DNA from: Silvania hatchlandensis
GTDB taxonomy: Bacteria; Pseudomonadota; Gammaproteobacteria; Enterobacterales; Enterobacteriaceae
Direction: 5' to 3'
Assembly (NCBI RefSeq): GCF_025564065.1
Contig: NZ_JAMGZK010000038.1
Span: 59,194-123,193 of the forward strand
Length of the DNA: 64,000 nt
Numbering within the stretch: the first letter of the stretch is position 1; the number at the start of each line of letters is the position of its first letter. Shown piece after piece: positions 37,420-46,045 of the stretch. The position numbers were made by a program, and so were the translations under genes. The notes under the pieces were generated by a model, which searched no databases, was not told where the DNA came from, and saw only the letters and a list, made by a program, of their open reading frames with translations.

Positions 37420-38097
37420 ATGTGTGGACGTTTTGCCCAGGCGCAAACCCGGGAAGAGTACCTCGCCTTTCTTGCCGATGAAGCGGAATGCGACATCCCC
37501 TACGACCCGGAACCGATCGGGCGCTACAATGTGGCACCAGGCACCAAAGTCCTGCTGCTCAGTGAACGCGATGACGTATTGCATCTGGACCCGGTATTCT
37601 GGGGTTACGCCCCGGGCTGGTGGGACAAGCCGCCGCTGATCAATGCCAGGCTGGAAACCGCCGCCAGCAGCCGAATGTTTAAACCCCTGTGGCAGCATGG
37701 CCGGGCGATTATCTTTGCCGACGGCTGGTTCGAGTGGAAAAAGGAGGGTGACAAAAAGCAGCCTTACTTTATCTCTCGCACAGACGGTCAGCCTGTTTTT
37801 ATGGCCGCCATTGGCAGCAGGCCATTTGAACGCGGAGATGCTGCGGAAGGCTTTTTGATCGTCACCGCAGCGGCGGATAAAGGGCTGGTGGATATCCACG
37901 ACCGACGCCCGCTGGTGTTAACGCCGCAGGCTGCACGCGACTGGATGCGCGAGAGAGTGAGGGGTAAAGAGGCAGAAGAGATCGCCCGGGCGGGAGCGAT
38001 CTCTGCAGATCGGTTCCACTGGCATCCGGTTACACGGGCGGTTGGTCATGTCAAAAATCAGGGCGCCACGCTGATTGCGAAAATTAGCCCGGATTAA
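37420..38097 (+). CDS. yedK: Abasic-site crosslinking protein YedK (HMCES/SRAP family)
   Basis: A 225-residue SRAP protein (E. coli YedK is 222). After Met removal, Cys2 of MCGRFAQ becomes the N-terminus that forms a thiazolidine link to abasic sites in single-stranded DNA. Other active-site motifs are ARLETA, DGWFEWKK with the catalytic Glu, and HDRRPLVL with the catalytic His. The start at 37420 follows GGAGG. It stands alone upstream of umuDC. In E. coli it lies elsewhere, but both loci concern replication past DNA damage. Confidence 0.95.
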   Translation: MCGRFAQAQTREEYLAFLADEAECDIPYDPEPIGRYNVAPGTKVLLLSERDDVLHLDPVFWGYAPGWWDKPPLINARLETAASSRMFKPLWQHGRAIIFADGWFEWKKEGDKKQPYFISRTDGQPVFMAAIGSRPFERGDAAEGFLIVTAAADKGLVDIHDRRPLVLTPQAARDWMRERVRGKEAEEIARAGAISADRFHWHPVTRAVGHVKNQGATLIAKISPD

Positions 38098-38903
38098 ATA
38101 ACGAAAACAGGATTACGCTTCCCGAAAGGATTATTTATCGCTGTCAATACGACGTTTCCATGAATATTTTCGCGACAATCATACCCGGTGACTTTATGCA
38201 GATATCAGCATCCGCGCATATATCCTCTGACAGATAAACAGGGTCTCGGTCATCACCAAAAAAAGCATCAGAGAGGCCCGGACTGAGGCCCCTTGTTAAA
38301 CCACCTGTTTTGGCCAGCGCCGCCGTCGCAAAGTTTGCAGCGTTGGCAGGCATGAATGGGCGGTGAGTCGGGCCCCACATACGGAGCAGACTGCGCCATG
38401 AGGTTGGGTTTGCGTAGGGTTAAAAGAGGTAAAACGAAACCTTTTATTTTGGCAAACCGGGCACTCGAATTTGATGTTGGGGATATTTCCTCCAGTCAGA
38501 TGAATGGCATCACCACCATAACGTACTCCTGTCTCGTCCAGGAATATATCGTGTAAAAGAAACGTTTCGACGCAATTTATTTTTTTAGCCCCCTTGTTTG
38601 CCGTGAACATGAAGATACACCTGAGCGTCACAGAGAGGATTGGGAACGGCGGGAACCGCAATATTTGTATCAGTAAACCAGGCAGATACTACGGGTGTTG
38701 CTACGGCGCGTTGTCATCACAGGATCTGAGCCACCCCTTATCAGAGCGTGCAGGGGGTATCTCTGTAACAGGCCTATTACTGATTGAAAAATAATCATTT
38801 CATTAGCGCGCGGGATCCGCCTGAATAATAAAATTGCTTTACCGCCAACCACTTTCAAAAAAGACACCTGCTCAGCCTTGATCAAATGACCTAATCACGG
38901 ATA
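38098..38903. other. 806-base stretch between yedK and the umuDC SOS box
   Basis: No confident gene. The only protein-like signal is a minus-strand open frame with a zinc-ribbon motif (separate entry). No strong terminator, repeat or promoter was found, and base composition is more AT-rich than the flanking genes, suggesting degenerate or horizontally acquired DNA. Confidence 0.5.
38296..38610 (-). CDS. Possible small zinc-ribbon protein (uncertain)
   Basis: The minus-strand frame from MFTANKGAKK (38610) encodes 104 residues with KFECPVCQNKRFRFTSF and AVCSVCGARL, two CxxC knuckles 22 residues apart as in zinc ribbons. The N-terminal ~45 residues and the Arg-rich tail look less convincing, and the frame can be extended to 38661. 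Another minus-strand frame (38380-38144) continues with plausible residues, so a frameshifted longer gene is possible. I do not recognise the family. Confidence 0.35.
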   Translation of the reverse strand: MFTANKGAKKINCVETFLLHDIFLDETGVRYGGDAIHLTGGNIPNIKFECPVCQNKRFRFTSFNPTQTQPHGAVCSVCGARLTAHSCLPTLQTLRRRRWPKQVV

Positions 38904-38919
38904 CTGTATTTATATACAG
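38904..38919 (+). promoter_or_regulatory. LexA (SOS) box of umuDC
   Basis: CTGTATTTATATACAG is a perfect CTGT-N8-ACAG LexA site, 21 bases upstream of the umuD start. Its TATATA centre may also act as the -10. Confidence 0.95.
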
Positions 38920-38940
38920 TATCAATTAAAGGATTTGATT

Positions 38941-39363
38941 ATGTCTTTTTATCAACCCGCAGAAATCTGCCCCGTTCTTGAGTTGCCATTATTCCACAGC
39001 CTCGTCCCTTGTGGTTTCCCGTCACCGGCGCAGGACTACGTTGAACAGCGTATTGACCTGAACAAACTGCTGGTGAGCCATCCGGGGTCAACCTACTTTA
39101 TAAAAGTAAGCGGTGACTCCATGATCGAGGGCGGAATTAACGATGGTGATATGCTGGTTGTCGACAGTTCTCTGAAAGCGGGACACGGTGACCTCGTGGT
39201 GGCGGCACTCTCCGGAGAATTCACGGTAAAATTGCTGATGTTACGCCCTTACCTGCATCTCAAACCCATGAACGCCAATTACCCCATTATTCCTGTTGCT
39301 GATGCCGATCAATTTGAAATCTTCGGCGTGGTTAAGCATTCGATCAAAACCTGGTACAAATGA
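38941..39363 (+). CDS. umuD: DNA polymerase V accessory subunit UmuD
   Basis: A 140-residue LexA-like autoprotease. The cleavage site is Cys24-Gly25 (LVPCGFPSP), the catalytic Ser60 is in SGDSMIEGG and Lys97 in GEFTVKLL, exactly as in E. coli. RecA-stimulated cleavage yields UmuD', which joins UmuC as pol V. The start at 38941 follows AAAGGATTTGATT. A perfect LexA box lies just upstream. The stop overlaps the umuC start, so the genes are coupled. Confidence 0.97.
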   Translation: MSFYQPAEICPVLELPLFHSLVPCGFPSPAQDYVEQRIDLNKLLVSHPGSTYFIKVSGDSMIEGGINDGDMLVVDSSLKAGHGDLVVAALSGEFTVKLLMLRPYLHLKPMNANYPIIPVADADQFEIFGVVKHSIKTWYK

Positions 39364-40625
39364 TGTTTGCCCTGGTGGATGTCAATTCGTTTTATGCATC
39401 TTGTGAAACCATTTTCAGACCCGATCTACAAGGCAAACCCGTTATTGTTTTAAGTAACAACGATGGCTGCGTTATTGCGCGATCGGCCGAAGCGAAAAGT
39501 CTGGGTATTAAGATGGGCGCGCCCTATTTCAAGCTAAAAGATGAGCTACATCGTTACAAGGTCAATGTATTCAGCTCTAACTACGCCCTGTATGGCGATA
39601 TGAGCAATCGGGTGATGACAACGCTGGAGGAATTAGCCCCGGCCGTGGAAATATACTCCATCGACGAGGCCTTTATAAACCTTACCGGCGTGCAAAACTG
39701 TCGGGTGCTGGAAGAGTTTGGCCGGGAAATTCAGGCGCGAATAAAGCGTGATACCCATCTGGCCGTCGGGGTGGGCATTGCACAAACCAAAACGCTGGCC
39801 AAGCTGGCCAATTACGCAGCCAAAAAATGGCCTCAGACCGGCGGCGTAGTGGATCTGTCAGCAAGCATGCGCCAGCAAAAATTGCTGGCGCGGGTCCCGG
39901 TCGAAGAGGTATGGGGTGTCGGCAGACGGATCGCTAAAAAGCTCAACGCAATGGGCATTACCACCGCAAAGGAGTTGTCCGAACAGAGCACCTGGGTTAT
40001 GCGTAAACATTTTAATGTGGTGCTGGAACGCACCGTCCGGGAGTTGCGCGGTGAACCCTGCCTGGAACTTGACGTGTTCCCCCCCACAAAACAACAGATT
40101 GTCTGTTCACGTTCGTTTGCAAGGCGTATTACCCGGTATGCCGACATGCGTGAGGCGATCTGTAATTATGCGGTTCGTGCCGCAGAAAAACTCCGCGCTG
40201 AACGCCAGTACTGTCGCCAGATTGGCGTGTTTGTTCGCACCAGCCCCCATGCGCTTGACGAAGAGTTCTATAGCAACCAGGCCATGAGTCAGCTGCTGAC
40301 CCCCTCGAATGACACCCGGGACATCATCCGCGCGGCCATCAATGCGCTCGATTGCATCTGGATCGACGGGCACCGCTATATGAAAGCGGGCGTTATTCTG
40401 GGCGATTTTTTCAGCCAGGGTGTGGCCCAGCTTAATTTGTTTGATGACGATAAACCTCACCCTAACAGCGAATCGCTGATGCGCGTGATGGACGGAATCA
40501 ATCAAAGCGGGAAAGGTAAATTATGGTTTGCCGGGCAAGGAATTCAGAAACAATGGGCGATGAAGCGCGAGATGCTTTCTCCGGCCTATACCACCCGATA
40601 TGCCGAGCTGCCGGTTGCAAAATAG
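39363..40625 (+). CDS. umuC: DNA polymerase V catalytic subunit UmuC (Y-family)
   Basis: A 420-residue Y-family polymerase (E. coli UmuC is 422). Active-site acidic residues are in [13 protein letters not shown] and EIYSIDEAF. The helix-hairpin-helix region and the C-terminal AQLNLFDD, a beta-clamp-binding motif, are present. With UmuD' it copies past lesions. The start is at the second of two adjacent ATG codons (39360, 39363), matching E. coli. It is co-transcribed with umuD under LexA control. Confidence 0.97.
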   Translation: MFALVDVNSFYASCETIFRPDLQGKPVIVLSNNDGCVIARSAEAKSLGIKMGAPYFKLKDELHRYKVNVFSSNYALYGDMSNRVMTTLEELAPAVEIYSIDEAFINLTGVQNCRVLEEFGREIQARIKRDTHLAVGVGIAQTKTLAKLANYAAKKWPQTGGVVDLSASMRQQKLLARVPVEEVWGVGRRIAKKLNAMGITTAKELSEQSTWVMRKHFNVVLERTVRELRGEPCLELDVFPPTKQQIVCSRSFARRITRYADMREAICNYAVRAAEKLRAERQYCRQIGVFVRTSPHALDEEFYSNQAMSQLLTPSNDTRDIIRAAINALDCIWIDGHRYMKAGVILGDFFSQGVAQLNLFDDDKPHPNSESLMRVMDGINQSGKGKLWFAGQGIQKQWAMKREMLSPAYTTRYAELPVAK

Positions 40626-40785
40626 CGGGCAATATCGCGCGTAACGCCCCCCGTATCGTCAAAAGTCATCCACACCTGTCTCCCCTCGCCATTTAGTCAA
40701 ATTGATATTTGCCAACCTGTTCACAAAATGGACAGGTTAAATATCGATCAACATCACGTTAATGTTTTCTTAACATATCTACCAT

Positions 40786-40796
40786 TGGTATTACCA
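40786..40796. promoter_or_regulatory. GntR/FadR-type operator TGGT-N3-ACCA
   Basis: TGGTATTACCA is a perfect palindrome of the TGGT-NNN-ACCA type used by FadR-subfamily regulators such as PdhR. It lies 22 bases before the regulator start. ACCACTGGT at 40803-40811 adds further half-sites. It probably gives autoregulation of the whole cassette. Confidence 0.65.
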
Positions 40797-40818
40797 CTTA
40801 AGACCACTGGTGAACCCG

Positions 40819-41568
40819 ATGGATATCAAGCGTGAAGTAACGGAAAACTGTAGCGGGCATGACCGCGTTGTTAAATTTTTACGCGATCAGCTGTTAAGCG
40901 GATCGCTGAAAGCAGGTGACAGCCTGCTGCCTGAGCGCGAACTGTCGTTGAGATTAGGGGTGAGTCGCCCGGTACTGCGCGAAGCGTTAAGAGCGCTGGC
41001 GATGATCGGTGCCGTCGAGATCCGCCACGGTATCGGTACGGTGGTGACAAAACCGGATGTTTCGCTGTTCGGGGATTTCTTCACCTTCGTGCTGGCCCAC
41101 CAGCCGAATGTGGTCGATGACGTGATGCAGGCCCGAATCGCCATTGAACGTCAGGCTATCCGCCTCGCCTGCCGCCGGGGAACGCAGAGTGACTACGACC
41201 GCTTAGCGGACTGCCTGCGCGACATCAGCGAAACGATCCATGCCCCGGAAGCGGGAGGACGCGCAGACTATCGCTTCCACGAAACCATCGTCAGCGCGTC
41301 AGGTTCACCCACGCTTATCAGCATTTATCAGTCGATTGGCGTGCTGATGCAGCGCTCTCACCTTGACCGCCGTGAACAAATTATTCAGGTGGAAGGGATT
41401 GAGGCATTCCTCATTGATCACCACCGCGCCATTTTTGCCGCCATCGTCGAACGAGACGAAGACAAAGCCGATGAGTTATTAAGTCGCCATTTTGAAATTG
41501 GGGCCGATTTCCGTCGTCGCGCCACCATTCGCATGTTCGACTCCCCACCCATTACTCAAACACCGTAA
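40819..41568 (+). CDS. GntR-family (FadR/FCD type) transcriptional regulator
   Basis: A 249-residue regulator. The N-terminal wHTH is intact (LKAGDSLLPERELSLRLGVS, RPVLREALRALAMIGAVEIR). The C-terminal FCD domain has the metal-binding His pattern (YRFHETI, LIDHHRAIFAAI), which usually senses a carboxylated metabolite. It is the first gene of a co-directional seven-gene run (11 bases to the isomerase). The ATG at 40819 is preferred over the GTG at 40810 because GGTG precedes it. The operator upstream suggests autoregulation. Confidence 0.9.
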   Translation: MDIKREVTENCSGHDRVVKFLRDQLLSGSLKAGDSLLPERELSLRLGVSRPVLREALRALAMIGAVEIRHGIGTVVTKPDVSLFGDFFTFVLAHQPNVVDDVMQARIAIERQAIRLACRRGTQSDYDRLADCLRDISETIHAPEAGGRADYRFHETIVSASGSPTLISIYQSIGVLMQRSHLDRREQIIQVEGIEAFLIDHHRAIFAAIVERDEDKADELLSRHFEIGADFRRRATIRMFDSPPITQTP

Positions 41569-41579
41569 AGGAAAAGCAG

Positions 41580-42026
41580 ATGCAGATAGTCATTGGCAGT
41601 GACCACGCCGGATTCCACCTGAAGCAGGAGCTGATTCAGTGGCTTCAACAAGCGGGCCACTCGATTAACGATGTGGGGAGTTACAACCCCGATCCGGTGG
41701 ATTTTCCGGATATTGCGTTTGCCGTGTGCGACAAGGTGCGCCAGGGCGAAGGTCAGCGCGGGATCCTGGTATGCGGGACGGGCGTCGGCGCCGTAATCGC
41801 CGCGAATAAAATCAAAGGCATTCGCGCCGCCGTGGGTCATGACGTGCACTCCGCGCACCAGTCCGTCGAGCACGATGACGTGAATGTGTTGTGCATCGGT
41901 GCACAGATTGTGGGGCCCTGGCTGGCACGCGATCTGATTGATGCCTTCCTGCAGGCAACCTTTGTACAGGATGCTGACTTTGTGCGCCGCGTTGAGAAAC
42001 TAACGCTGCTCGAGCAACGTAACTGA
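41580..42026 (+). CDS. RpiB/LacAB-family sugar-phosphate isomerase
   Basis: A 148-residue RpiB-fold enzyme. Family motifs are intact: IGSDHAGFHLKQEL, the catalytic Cys in VCGTGVGAVIAANKIKGIRA, and HDVHSAHQSVEHDDVNVL with the conserved His. RpiB relatives isomerise ribose-, allose-, galactose- or erythrulose-type phosphates. No kinase or PTS gene accompanies it here, so the phosphorylated substrate is unclear. The start at 41580 follows AAGGAAAAGCAG. The operon context indicates a dedicated catabolic role rather than general pentose metabolism. Confidence 0.88.
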   Translation: MQIVIGSDHAGFHLKQELIQWLQQAGHSINDVGSYNPDPVDFPDIAFAVCDKVRQGEGQRGILVCGTGVGAVIAANKIKGIRAAVGHDVHSAHQSVEHDDVNVLCIGAQIVGPWLARDLIDAFLQATFVQDADFVRRVEKLTLLEQRN

Positions 42027-42047
42027 TTAACCTCAAGGAAAATCACC

Positions 42048-42956
42048 ATGAAGACCCCTACTTCCGGCGTTGTCGGCTTTCTTGGCCTGGGTGTGATGGG
42101 CCGCGAGATGGCACGCAATCTGGCTCAGGCCGGGTACACCGTTCGCGCGTTCGATATTGTCAGTGGTGCCGGTGAGGCGTTGCGCCAGTACGGTATTGAG
42201 GTGGTGAACGATATCCCCTCCGCCGTCAGCGATGCCGATATCGTCATCTCCATGCTGCCGGACACGCCTCAGGTGGAAGAGATCGTGCGTGGCCCGCAGG
42301 GACTGTTGTCCGTTCCGCCACGCGGAAAACTGTACGTTGACATGAGTACCATTGCCCCTGAAGCCACCCGTAATCTGAGCCAGGCGCTTGCAGCCGTTGG
42401 GGTCACCATGCTGGATGCGCCTGTCTCTGGCGGACCGATTGGCGCCAAAAATGGCACGCTGACCATCATGGTAGGCGGCGATGCGGCGGGGTTTGCACAG
42501 GCCACGCCGTATCTGCACGCCATGGGCACCACCTTAAATCATGTGGGCGGCTCCGGTGCCGGGCAGACCGTGAAGCTGTGTAATCAGCTGATCTGCGGCA
42601 TCAATATTCAGGCCATTTGCGAAGCACTGGCGCTGGCGCGCGCCTGGGATATCAATTTGCCACAAATGCGGGAGGTGCTGCTGGGCGGTTCCGCCGCCTC
42701 GTGGATGCTCGACAAACTGGGTCCGGCGATGATCGACGGTGACAGTTCAGCCGGTTTCCGCATTGATTTGATGATGAAAGATCTGCGTCTGGTTTTAGAG
42801 GCTGCGCAGAAACATCCCGTTCCCCTTCCGGCGACCGCCCTGGTGGCGACCCAGTACCAGAATGCGCAGGCATACGGTGAAGGTGCGAACGGTAATCAGG
42901 CACTGTTCAAAGTCTATGACCGGTTAACCGGGCAGCAGACCGCAAAAGCAATCTAA
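42048..42956 (+). CDS. NAD(P)-dependent beta-hydroxyacid dehydrogenase (GarR/3-HIBADH family)
   Basis: A 302-residue dehydrogenase. Rossmann motif GFLGLGVMGREMARNLAQAG starts at residue 10. The substrate motif is DAPVSGGPIGAKNGTLTIMV and the catalytic Lys lies in GSGAGQTVKLCNQLI. Family members reduce tartronate semialdehyde or oxidise 3-hydroxyisobutyrate, L-threonate and similar acids. It sits 21 bases after the isomerase and 14 before the first permease, so it probably handles an imported hydroxyacid or a semialdehyde product. Confidence 0.9.
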   Translation: MKTPTSGVVGFLGLGVMGREMARNLAQAGYTVRAFDIVSGAGEALRQYGIEVVNDIPSAVSDADIVISMLPDTPQVEEIVRGPQGLLSVPPRGKLYVDMSTIAPEATRNLSQALAAVGVTMLDAPVSGGPIGAKNGTLTIMVGGDAAGFAQATPYLHAMGTTLNHVGGSGAGQTVKLCNQLICGINIQAICEALALARAWDINLPQMREVLLGGSAASWMLDKLGPAMIDGDSSAGFRIDLMMKDLRLVLEAAQKHPVPLPATALVATQYQNAQAYGEGANGNQALFKVYDRLTGQQTAKAI

Positions 42957-42970
42957 CCGGGGCAAACGTC

Positions 42971-43648
42971 ATGATGCTCGATTTCACAGCAATACTTTCA
43001 CAATGGCAGCTGATGCTGGACGGTGCGGCATTAACCGCCAAACTGGCCTTAGTGACGACGGTGACGGGTTTTCTGATCGGCACGCTGTGTGCCGTGGCCC
43101 GCCGCTCTCAATCCAACGTGTTTTCGAGGATCGCGGCAATCTATGTTGAATCCATCCGCAATACGCCGTTCCTGGTGCAGATCTTCCTGGTCTACTTCGG
43201 CCTCTCCAGTATGGGGTTCTCATTTACTGCCTTCACCGTCTCGGTGATTGCCCTGACGATCAACGTGGGTGCCTATACCGCAGAAATCATGCGTGCGGGA
43301 TTTGAATCGGTGCATAAAGGGCAATGGGAAGCCGCAGAAACGCTGGGGTTAACCAAATGGCAGCAATACTGGCACGTTGCCTTACGCCCGGCCATCGAGC
43401 GTGTTTATCCGGCGCTGACCAGCCAGTTTATTTTATTGATGCTGGCCTCCTCGGTGACCTCGCAAATATCGACGGAAGAGCTGACCGCGACTGCGAACTT
43501 TATTCAGTCAGAAACCTACCGTCCTTTTGAAACGTTCGTCATTGTGGCGGGCATTTATATCGCGCTGTCGCTGTTAATGCGGCTGATATTCTGGCTGTTT
43601 GGGCTGGCTATTTTCCCTCGCCGTCGTCGGCTTGGCACAATGATTTAG
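42971..43648 (+). CDS. Polar-amino-acid-type ABC transporter permease (1 of 2)
   Basis: A 225-residue HisM/GlnP-type permease with about five helices. The EAA loop, which contacts the ATPase, is EAAETLGLTKWQQYWHVALR. SIRNTPFLVQIFLVYFGL is the conserved family motif. It forms a heterodimer with the next gene product. Start ATG at 42971 or 42974. Confidence 0.92.
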   Translation: MMLDFTAILSQWQLMLDGAALTAKLALVTTVTGFLIGTLCAVARRSQSNVFSRIAAIYVESIRNTPFLVQIFLVYFGLSSMGFSFTAFTVSVIALTINVGAYTAEIMRAGFESVHKGQWEAAETLGLTKWQQYWHVALRPAIERVYPALTSQFILLMLASSVTSQISTEELTATANFIQSETYRPFETFVIVAGIYIALSLLMRLIFWLFGLAIFPRRRRLGTMI

Positions 43649-43660
43649 GGAGTGATGACG

Positions 43661-44347
43661 ATGAATATTTCTCTCAATTTCGCACATATTCAGTTTTTGC
43701 TTGAAGGCACGTTCTGGACCCTGATTCTGTCCCTGATGGCCTTCGGCGGCGGTGGATTAATGGGCTTTCTGATTGCGCTTGGCCGCATCGCGCCGGTACG
43801 TGCGCTACGTGTTGTCATTGCCGCCTGGGTGCAGTTAATTCAGGGCACGCCGCTGCTGATTATCATGTTTATGGTCTATTTCGGCTTGCCGCAGCTGGGC
43901 CTGTCGATCTCGCCGTTACTGGCCGCCGGGGTATCGCTGACGATTTATGCCAGCGCCTATCTGGGCGAGATATGGCGAGGGTGCATTCAGGCGGTGCCCC
44001 GCGCCCAGTGGGAGGCGGCTGAATGCCTGGCCCTCTCCGGCGTGCAGCGGATGTTTAAAGTCATCCTGCCGCAGGCCATCAAGCTGGCGACACCGCCAAC
44101 GGTCGGGTTTTCGGTACAAATCATCAAAAACACGTCACTGGCGTCTGTGGTGGGGTTTGTCGAGCTGGCGCGCGCCGGGCAGTTGATCAACAACTCTATT
44201 TTCGAGCCCTTTATCATCTATCTCATTGTTGCCACATTGTATTTTTGTCTGTGTTTCCCGGTCTCGGTGTTAAGTCGTCGGCTTGAACGGGGTGCCCCCG
44301 AGAAAAAAATCAAGCCGGTACCCACCGTGAGCCCACGAATCAATTAA
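43661..44347 (+). CDS. Polar-amino-acid-type ABC transporter permease (2 of 2)
   Basis: A 228-residue permease homologous to its neighbour: LIQGTPLLIIMFMVYFGLPQ and EAAECLALSGVQRMFKVILP (EAA loop). The ATG at 43661 is chosen because AGGGAG lies 8 bases upstream; the in-frame GTG at 43652 and ATG at 43655 are too close to that SD. It is 12 bases after permease 1. Confidence 0.92.
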   Translation: MNISLNFAHIQFLLEGTFWTLILSLMAFGGGGLMGFLIALGRIAPVRALRVVIAAWVQLIQGTPLLIIMFMVYFGLPQLGLSISPLLAAGVSLTIYASAYLGEIWRGCIQAVPRAQWEAAECLALSGVQRMFKVILPQAIKLATPPTVGFSVQIIKNTSLASVVGFVELARAGQLINNSIFEPFIIYLIVATLYFCLCFPVSVLSRRLERGAPEKKIKPVPTVSPRIN

Positions 44348-44365
44348 GTGCTGAAGGTTAATACT

Positions 44366-45091
44366 ATGTCCATCATTACATTGAGAAATGTGCAAAAAAG
44401 CTTTGGCCACAATCCGGTGCTGAAAGACGTCTCTTTTTCAGTGAATCAGGGACAGGTGGTGGCGCTGATTGGCGCCAGTGGCTCAGGTAAAAGTACGGCG
44501 TTACGCTGTATCGACCGGCTGGAAACCATCAATGGCGGCAGCATTGAGGTCTGTGGGCATAAAGTTGAAGATCCCCACGTTAATCTGCGCAAGCTGCGCC
44601 AGGACGTCGGGATTGTCTTCCAGAGCTACAACCTGTTTCCCCATCTGACAATTGAACAAAACATCACCTTAGGCCCGGTCTCGGTCAAGAAAATGGCGAA
44701 AGCAGAGGCCAGAAGGCTTGCACTGTCGGTGTTGGAACAGGTGGGCCTGGCCGATAAGGCCGACAGCTACCCGGAACAACTCTCTGGTGGACAGCAGCAG
44801 CGCGCGGCCATCGCCCGCTCGCTGGCGATGAAGCCCAAAGTGATGCTGTTTGATGAAGTGACATCGGCATTGGATCCCAAACTCACCGGCGAAGTTCTGC
44901 GCGTCATTGAGCGCCTGGCGGGAAGTGGCATGACCATGATTATGGTGACCCACGAAATGAACTTTGCCCGCCGGGTCGCCGATAAAATCATCTTTATGCA
45001 TCAGGGAACCGTCCACGAAAGCGGTACGGTCGAGATCCTCAAAACGCCGGGGACGGCGGCCTTACAGGAATTTATATCTAACGATTTGTGA
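44366..45091 (+). CDS. Polar-amino-acid-type ABC transporter ATP-binding protein
   Basis: A 241-residue ATPase with a complete motif set: Walker A GASGSGKST, Q-loop VFQSYNLFPHLT, signature LSGGQQQRAAIARSL, Walker B VMLFDEVTSALDP, and switch His in MVTHEMNFA. It is close to GlnQ/HisP. The start at 44366 (MSIITLRN) follows GAAGG; a GTG at 44348 is in frame but has no SD. Its stop lies inside the region preceding the binding-protein gene. Confidence 0.93.
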   Translation: MSIITLRNVQKSFGHNPVLKDVSFSVNQGQVVALIGASGSGKSTALRCIDRLETINGGSIEVCGHKVEDPHVNLRKLRQDVGIVFQSYNLFPHLTIEQNITLGPVSVKKMAKAEARRLALSVLEQVGLADKADSYPEQLSGGQQQRAAIARSLAMKPKVMLFDEVTSALDPKLTGEVLRVIERLAGSGMTMIMVTHEMNFARRVADKIIFMHQGTVHESGTVEILKTPGTAALQEFISNDL

Positions 45092-45132
45092 GTCATTCAA
45101 CATGCGAAATATCCCTACCAAGGAGAATAATA

Positions 45133-45930
45133 ATGAGACCTGCAAAAAAAATCATACTGCTCGCATCGCTGCTGTCGGCCATCGTCACCCTCCCCGTCTC
45201 GGCTAATGCCCTGGAGGAGATTCAAAAACGGGGTGAAATACGTGTTGCCACCGATATGTCCATTCCGCCTTCAGGGATGCTGGATGCATCAATGAAACCG
45301 GTAGGTTCCGATGTGGAAACGGCCCAGCTGTTAGCCAAAGACTGGGGGCTGAAACTGAAATTCATCGAAACCACCGGCCCGACCCGTATCCCGAATTTAC
45401 AGACCGGCAAGGCCGATATCGTGATATCCACCCTCTCTGTCACGCCGCAGCGCGCGCAGGTGATTGATTTTAGCCGCGCCTACGCGGGCTTACGCTCGGT
45501 AATCGGTGCCCCGGCAGCCACCAAAATAAGCGACTGGGCCGATCTCAAAGGACGGGCCATTACCGTCACCCGCGGAACGACGCAGGATTCGATGTTGACC
45601 AAAGATGCGATGAAAAATGGCGTCACTATTCAACGCTACGACGACGATGCCACGCTGGTGACGGCGGCAGTGAGTGGTCAGGCTTACGCGGTCGCCACCT
45701 CCGCCACGCTGGTTAATCAGATTAAGAAGCAAAATCCCGATCTGGCATTCGAACCCAAAATGACGCTGACCGTGTTTGATTTAGCGATTGGGTTGAAAAA
45801 GAATGAGCCGGAACTAAAAGAAAAACTCGACCAGTGGATTGCCGCTAATCTCCAAAACGGCAAACTGAATGCCATCTACGAGAAGTATCACGGCGAGCCA
45901 ATTCCGGCCGAGATCATTAACAGGCCTTAA
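45133..45930 (+). CDS. Polar-amino-acid-type ABC transporter periplasmic binding protein
   Basis: A 265-residue SBP family 3 protein with signal peptide MRPAKKIILLASLLSAIVTLPVSANA. The core contains KRGEIRVATDMSIPPSG, VGSDVETAQLLAKDWGLKLK and ADIVISTLSVTPQRAQVIDF. The last gene of the cassette, it starts after AAGGAGAATAATA. The ligand is unknown. The family also carries opines and amino-acid-sugar conjugates, which would fit the isomerase and dehydrogenase, but this is speculation. Confidence 0.92.
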   Translation: MRPAKKIILLASLLSAIVTLPVSANALEEIQKRGEIRVATDMSIPPSGMLDASMKPVGSDVETAQLLAKDWGLKLKFIETTGPTRIPNLQTGKADIVISTLSVTPQRAQVIDFSRAYAGLRSVIGAPAATKISDWADLKGRAITVTRGTTQDSMLTKDAMKNGVTIQRYDDDATLVTAAVSGQAYAVATSATLVNQIKKQNPDLAFEPKMTLTVFDLAIGLKKNEPELKEKLDQWIAANLQNGKLNAIYEKYHGEPIPAEIINRP

Positions 45931-45966
45931 TTTAACTGAGGCTAGTGTTCTTAAAGCGTAACGTCA

Positions 45967-46017
45967 GTGCGTCCTGATAGTATATCCCGGAACAGGGTGA
46001 TATCTGGACGCACGTTT
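45967..46017 (+). terminator. Terminator after the ABC importer cassette
   Basis: GTGCGTCC (45967-45974) pairs with GGACGCAC (46006-46013), with an inner ATATC/GATAT stem in the loop, followed by GTTTT. It lies 37 bases after the last gene and before the convergent LysR gene. Confidence 0.65.
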
Positions 46018-46045
46018 TGGTTAAGGAATCATGTCACCCTGACGC

